DNA from: Pteria penguin
Lineage: Eukaryota > Mollusca > Bivalvia > Pterioida > Pteriidae
Assembly (NCBI GenBank): GCA_035048485.1
Contig: CM068582.1
Coordinates: 35,802,096-35,866,095 of the forward strand
Direction of reading: 5' to 3'
DNA: 64,000 nucleotides
In this document: piece by piece, positions 59,537-64,000 of the stretch
Layout: every line of letters starts with the position of its first letter
How positions within the stretch are numbered: position 1 is the first letter of the stretch
Notes under the pieces: generated by a model
Seen by the model: the letters and a program-made list of their open reading frames with translations, nothing else
The model's database searches: none
Told to the model about the DNA's origin: nothing
Made by a program: the position numbers and the translations under genes

Positions 59537-60450
59537 GTATTTTGGGACTGGGGCCAGGACCTTTTCAATTGAAAAAAGCGTCGTGTTGGATCAAATTGGG
59601 AAAAACATTCAATTTAAAAATTAGAAAAGTATTATCAACATTGGTATTTGTTTATTTCAAATACATCGCGTTTTATATATTGATATGCCTGCCCTTCTTT
59701 TGAATTTAGTTATGGCTGAATCAAGTTGAATCATTGAGACAGCTGGTTTTGATTATTGGCTGTGAACACTATTCTGATCATGACATCGTTTTTGTGATAT
59801 GCTACATTCAATAATATTAATTAATGTACTAGTAATTTATTTAGATATTTCAACAGTGCATTATTTTAACATAGCTTTCGTTGATGCAGTAAAGTGGAGT
59901 CCGTGATTGGAACGATATTATTATTTTGTTAGTTTTTAGTGTTTAGGAGCACTGCAATATATTCCCATATGGATGTATTTTCCATTCACAGGAACTTTGT
60001 ATCTTATCAGTAGCAAAACAACTTTATTCCAAGTGATCACAGCAGGTATCAAATATTTACGACAGTTACATGTCACTGTCAATTAACTTCCTTATACAAA
60101 TCATTTGAAATGCCTTGTAGAAAGGAAAATACGGACGACGGAATTGACACTTTATTCAAACAATTATGATGTTTATTGACATATTAATATTATAGCTGCG
60201 GAATTTTGAATTTCATTTTCCATCGGTAAGAACAACATCGAAAACTACTTTCCCAATCCGAAAATTAACGGGTGACGGAGATTTACATTTTGTGTCGGAC
60301 GCGCTGGTTACAATTGAAAATATCGTGCGATTGAACAAGTGTCGGTCAATAAATTTGATTATGTAAAGTTGGGAATTTTAAGGGAACAAAGTGGGAAAAA
60401 GATACTATTTGGTGTTGGAAATGGGGCCTAATATCGGCCCCTAAAAAGTC
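59537..60450. repeat. Family G terminal modules inside the 1.7-kb element
   Basis: TTTTGGGACTGGGGCCAGGA at the left matches the reverse complement of 11260-11330. The right part (60365-60450, reverse complement) matches 8142-8225, including AGTATCTTTTTCCCA and AAATTCCCAACTTTAC. This suggests an older element carried within the 58991-60695 copy. Confidence 0.45.
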
Positions 60451-60701
60451 ATTTCTTGATCTTGCCTGTCTCAATGTCGCTTATTGTGCATACCGAATGG
60501 AATCGTCCCAACGATAGTGCGGAAAGTCACACTTCCCTTAAAAGAATAAGATTCAATGGATTAGGCAACTCTTAAAAATATCATTTGTTGCTGCAGTATT
60601 ACCGGTCATTTGGACCGGTGGATTCGTTCATTCAACCGGTCATTGCCAATTTTCACCGGTTTTGCCGGTCGGACCGGTTAATTTCAACATCTCTGAACTT
60701 G

Positions 60702-61118
60702 GCGGTTTGTAAGCCAACACGCATAAAAACGCATAACAAGACACGTTGATTACGTATCGGAACTTGGATGTAACTTACAATAAATTGAAATTCTCTCCGT
60801 GTGTAACGTCGTGCAAGAACAGTTTAAACAATACTTCATCGATTACGCTGATATACATGTATAAGGATAAACTTTTGTATACATTGTACGTCATATAATA
60901 AACTATTGATGACGGTTATTGTCTTCCATACATCTTTTACTTACCTGTAAAGCTGATTTCAATACGTGATGTACATATCTAAATACCTATGTTATATCGA
61001 TTTTCTAAATTTGAAAACAACACTACGAAATACTACCGAAGATGTTTATAGATGTTTTAGAATGAGAATTGTACGAATGAACAATCTACATCTGGAAAGA
61101 ATTCTAGTTTAACTAAGG
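60702..61118. other. Intergenic stretch
   Basis: No gene or repeat recognised. Confidence 0.4.
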
Positions 61119-61382
61119 GAGCAACCATTTGATTTTTATGGTGTTGGGGCATAAAGACTTTCACCGACCTAAATTTATTTTTTCTTGCCAAATTTCAGAG
61201 CCGGATAATGTTTTGACCGGATTGCAAAGCTATTCTGGTCTATGAATTGTTTATTTATTTATTGACAATTAGTGGAGGGTTTTTTTGCGGACCCTTCGGG
61301 CCGGATTATTTTTTTTTCACCGGATTTGTTTTTTTTTTAAGTCTTCCTGCCCCCCCCCCCCTAAAAATCAAATGGTTGCTTT
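61119..61382. mobile_element. TIR element (family E)
   Basis: The left AGCAACCATTTGATTTTTA (61120) and right TAAAAATCAAATGGTTGCT (61362-61380) are perfect 19-bp inverse copies. The interior shares AGAGCCGGAT, GGATTATTTTTTTTTCACC-like and poly-C segments with 58619-58860. Confidence 0.8.
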
Positions 61383-62194
61383 CTAATGCCACTTGTATGA
61401 ATATTTGATGTGATTTAAGGTCAACTCGACTGATTCTGGTCAAATTTCGTAAGGATAAAATATGTCTTTCAAAAGTGTACGGTTATCTTGGTTTAAATTC
61501 TTTAGATTACAGCAGGGGATTTTAATGTAACCGTAAATAGGTTATCGATCTGTCAATGATTTATTTCAGTATACTTTTACGATGAACTATAGGAGGGTGG
61601 TGTTAATATCCCATGAATGATTACTAAAGTACTGGCACCATAATGGACGGAGCATTAACCAAACTTTATATGAAAGTATTGCTGAGATAATACATGTTCC
61701 CAGTTCCAACAAATTGCAAGCAAAACGGTTGTCAAACGTTACATAACTCGAACACTCTGACATATCAGAACAGAGTCGCATGCTAACTTTTATTACAACT
61801 ATATTACAAATAAAACTCCGGGAAACTGAATTTTGTGCATCAATAGACATTATTCTGTGAAAAAGGTCAGCATTTGCCCAAATGGAACTTGATCTGTAAC
61901 TTACAATAACTAGATATAATTTGCAAAAATATATCTTCAGGTCATGATATTTTTAAGGTAAACTATGTACAATGTTTGTGCCTAATACTTGTGTTTTCTT
62001 TATTGCTGCTGCATTTTCCCTTATCTTTGCTATCAGTTTTAATGATTTTGGCGTTTGATCATTTGATTTGAAAATGCATACTCGTCTTCTTCTTTTCATA
62101 TTTTGAAAAGTATATATTAAAATTTTGTGTAAATCTATTTTAAAGTATTTCAATTTTGTATTCATTTTGAATACCGACTGGTGAAAATTTTATT
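61383..62194. other. Intergenic stretch without recognised feature
   Basis: No supported gene or repeat. Confidence 0.4.
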
Positions 62195-63170
62195 CAGGAC
62201 CAATTTCAGACCATATCATACTATCAAGTTTAGGTTCTATAATTTTATCAATACGACTTGCCATTCAGGGGAGTAACGATAAACCGATTTTCAAATGGTT
62301 ACCACAGCGGCCATTTTGAACATTGGATCAGTTCTACATGTACATGTATTTTCAGTATTGGAACAATTAAATGTCCATAAGCGGATCTAAACATTTTTGA
62401 AAAGGGGGGGGGGTTGCAGTCTCCCATTACTAATGTTTTGCACTATTCGGTCTGGAAAGGGAGTGCAGCAAAAAAAAATGGCCGAAAATGACCTCTGGTA
62501 AAATTTTCCGACCAAAAGGTGGGAGGGGTGGTGGTGGTTTGCACCCCTTCCCTCTAAATCCGCCAATGAAGTCGTACCTTTTCCAGTCAAGGTCACATAT
62601 AAATACGACTTGCTATCGGTAACGATAACATGGTTTTCAAGATCATCACGGGCGGACCGTGTCGGACCGAATTGATCTTCACTAAGGAACAACTACAGGT
62701 CATATCCTATCATCCAATCAAGGTCAACATTAAATCGACTTACCTTTTAGGAAAAGTAGCGATAACGAAATTTTCAAAATGGCTGCTTCGGCAACCATTT
62801 TGAATATTGGACCTACATGAATTTCCATACTTTTGTTCACTGCTATAAGATCACTTACGATGGTTATTACCCGTACATTCACGTAGTGCCGATATACAGT
62901 ATAAGTCCTGTCTGTTACACTTTTCCGAGTCATTAGTTGTCGGGTGGTACATATTCATATATGATGGTTAGCTTTCAGCCAATCAGACTGCAAAAAACAA
63001 AAACAGAACAAAAACACCAAAAACCTATTAGAGGAATGGTACATGTAATGTAAATAAAATATGAATTTAAGGGGGCGCCGAAGATTGAAGTCTCAATTTA
63101 TCGGCCCCATTTTCATCAGTTTAGGACCAATTACAGATCGTACCCTATCACCTATTTAATGCCTAATCGG
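62195..63170. repeat. Diverged long-period repeat (family F), three copies
   Basis: GACCAATTTCAGACCATATC (about 62200), ACTACAGGTCATATCCTATC (about 62690) and GACCAATTACAGATCGTACC (about 63124) begin related blocks. They share AATACGACTTGCC / AATCGACTTACC, GTAACGATAA-ACC and CCATTTTGAACATTGGA motifs. Spacing is about 430-490 bp. A MITE interrupts at 62379-62572. Confidence 0.5.
62379..62572. mobile_element. hAT-like MITE related to 38088
   Basis: CATAAGCGGATCTAAACATT at the left and TCTAAATCCGCCAATG at the right (reverse complement CATTGGCGGATTTAGA) resemble the CAGTGGCGGAT ends at 38088. Inner G-rich and C-rich blocks are also shared. The ends are decayed. Confidence 0.45.
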
Positions 63171-64000
63171 TCGGGTTTTTTAAAGTATGGATTCCTGTCC
63201 CAAGGGAAGAAAATATTAATTTCACATTTATTTTCCTGTTTTTACACCCACATGACATAACACTGTAAAATTCTGATAAATTGAGACCAAAATTATCTTT
63301 TACTTCTAGCATATGCTATGGGGTAGCGAGTGTACCAAATATTCATGAAAACGATGTCGCATATACATTCTTTTATTGTAAAAGTATTAGAAGTTATATT
63401 TTTAGCTTAAGCAATAATAAAGTAAAGAATCTCTAATAATATAATAACCGATCTTCCGAACTATCTGTTTAATACTTAGTATAACAATTGGTTCATTTTC
63501 TATCATATTGAAAAAAAAAAGATATTCCTTAAACATATGTCCCCAATTTTTGTGTATTTCCTGTTACCAAAACATAAGATAAAGTGTAAGAGTTGTCCTT
63601 CTTACTATATACGAGTTGTTCTTCGTGGCTTACAATGCGTCATTTCCGCCCACAACAAGTGTTGGGCGCCATGTTTTTAAATTAATAAACGAAGATGTAC
63701 TGAAGGGTAAACAATATCTCATAGTCCAGGGAATAAAAGGACAATATTGTGTATAGTGTCATATTCAGACAAATGCGAACCCGAATAAAATCGAGGTGAA
63801 ACCAGGTGCCAGTAATAAGCTTCTCCTGGTTGCATGAAACACCCGTCAAAAAGAAGATATTTATATAAAAAGAAGATATTAACAAAAAGAAGATAGTTAT
63901 CAATGTTAGTACCTATCAGGTAGGTACGATTGGCTGTGTAATTTTATTTCCCGTCTTTTCTGTTATTTAGATTGATTAGAAGAGATATCATGGTTGTTTT
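63171..64000. other. Right edge without recognised feature
   Basis: AT-rich; AAAAGAAGATA repeats briefly near 63849-63896. No gene supported. Confidence 0.4.

Larger units (their letters stand above)
58985..60701. mobile_element. Non-autonomous TIR element, 1.7 kb, with ACCGGT subterminal repeats
   Basis: The element at 58991-60695 begins TAGAGATGTTGAAAT and ends ATTTCAACATCTCTG, inverse of each other except the first base. AACTTG is present on both sides (58985-58990, 60696-60701). Subterminal regions carry many ACCGGTC/GACCGGT motifs on both sides. The YAGAG start resembles hAT ends, though a 6-bp rather than 8-bp duplication is seen. No transposase ORF. A family A SINE is nested inside. 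Confidence 0.75.

Overview
This is an animal nuclear genome window. It is AT-rich, intron-bearing and full of transposable elements. The dispersed families look bivalve-molluscan: tRNA-derived SINEs with ATCAATCAATC or ACCAACCAACC tails, and pearl/Helitron-like elements with a CCGT/CTGT microsatellite next to a 115-180 bp tandem core. I infer a bivalve but cannot name the species.

Two complete conserved protein-coding genes lie on the + strand. SF3B4 (spliceosomal U2 snRNP protein SAP49) runs from 4476 to 29827 in ten coding exons, predicted 434 aa: two RRMs plus a Pro/Gly/Met-rich tail. A PRDM2/RIZ1-like gene runs from 41727 to 54678 in six coding exons, predicted 2118 aa: a PR/SET domain and eleven zinc fingers. 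At the left edge, 1499-1837 looks like the last coding exon of an unidentified + strand gene. One acts in splicing and the other in chromatin and transcription; I see no functional link between them.

Layout: 1-2350 holds tandem repeats, a SINE fragment, the orphan exon and palindromes. 2360-4230 is a decayed minus-strand LINE reverse-transcriptase fragment ending about 245 bp before the SF3B4 start codon. SF3B4 intron 1 (9.3 kb) carries a MULE-like foldback element with an internal minisatellite, a TA-flanked TIR element, a Helitron-like element, a (TA)n tract and SINEs. Introns 5-8 carry a hairpin element, a pogo-like element, a second MULE-like element, SINEs and Helitron/pearl-like arrays. 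30256-41650 is intergenic: SINEs (one split by a nested element), hAT-like elements, a small Cys-rich ORF, and a ~70-bp minisatellite just before the PRDM2-like start. The PRDM2-like introns hold a MITE and an array of consensus 5' splice-site sequences. From 54870 to the end there are only repeats.

The observations most worth checking are the array of consensus 5' splice sites downstream of a weak natural donor in the PRDM2-like gene, the two foldback elements with 10-bp target duplications, the shared hairpin plus (CNGT)n plus tandem-core design of several repeat families, and the chain of phase-1 exons for the SF3B4 tail.
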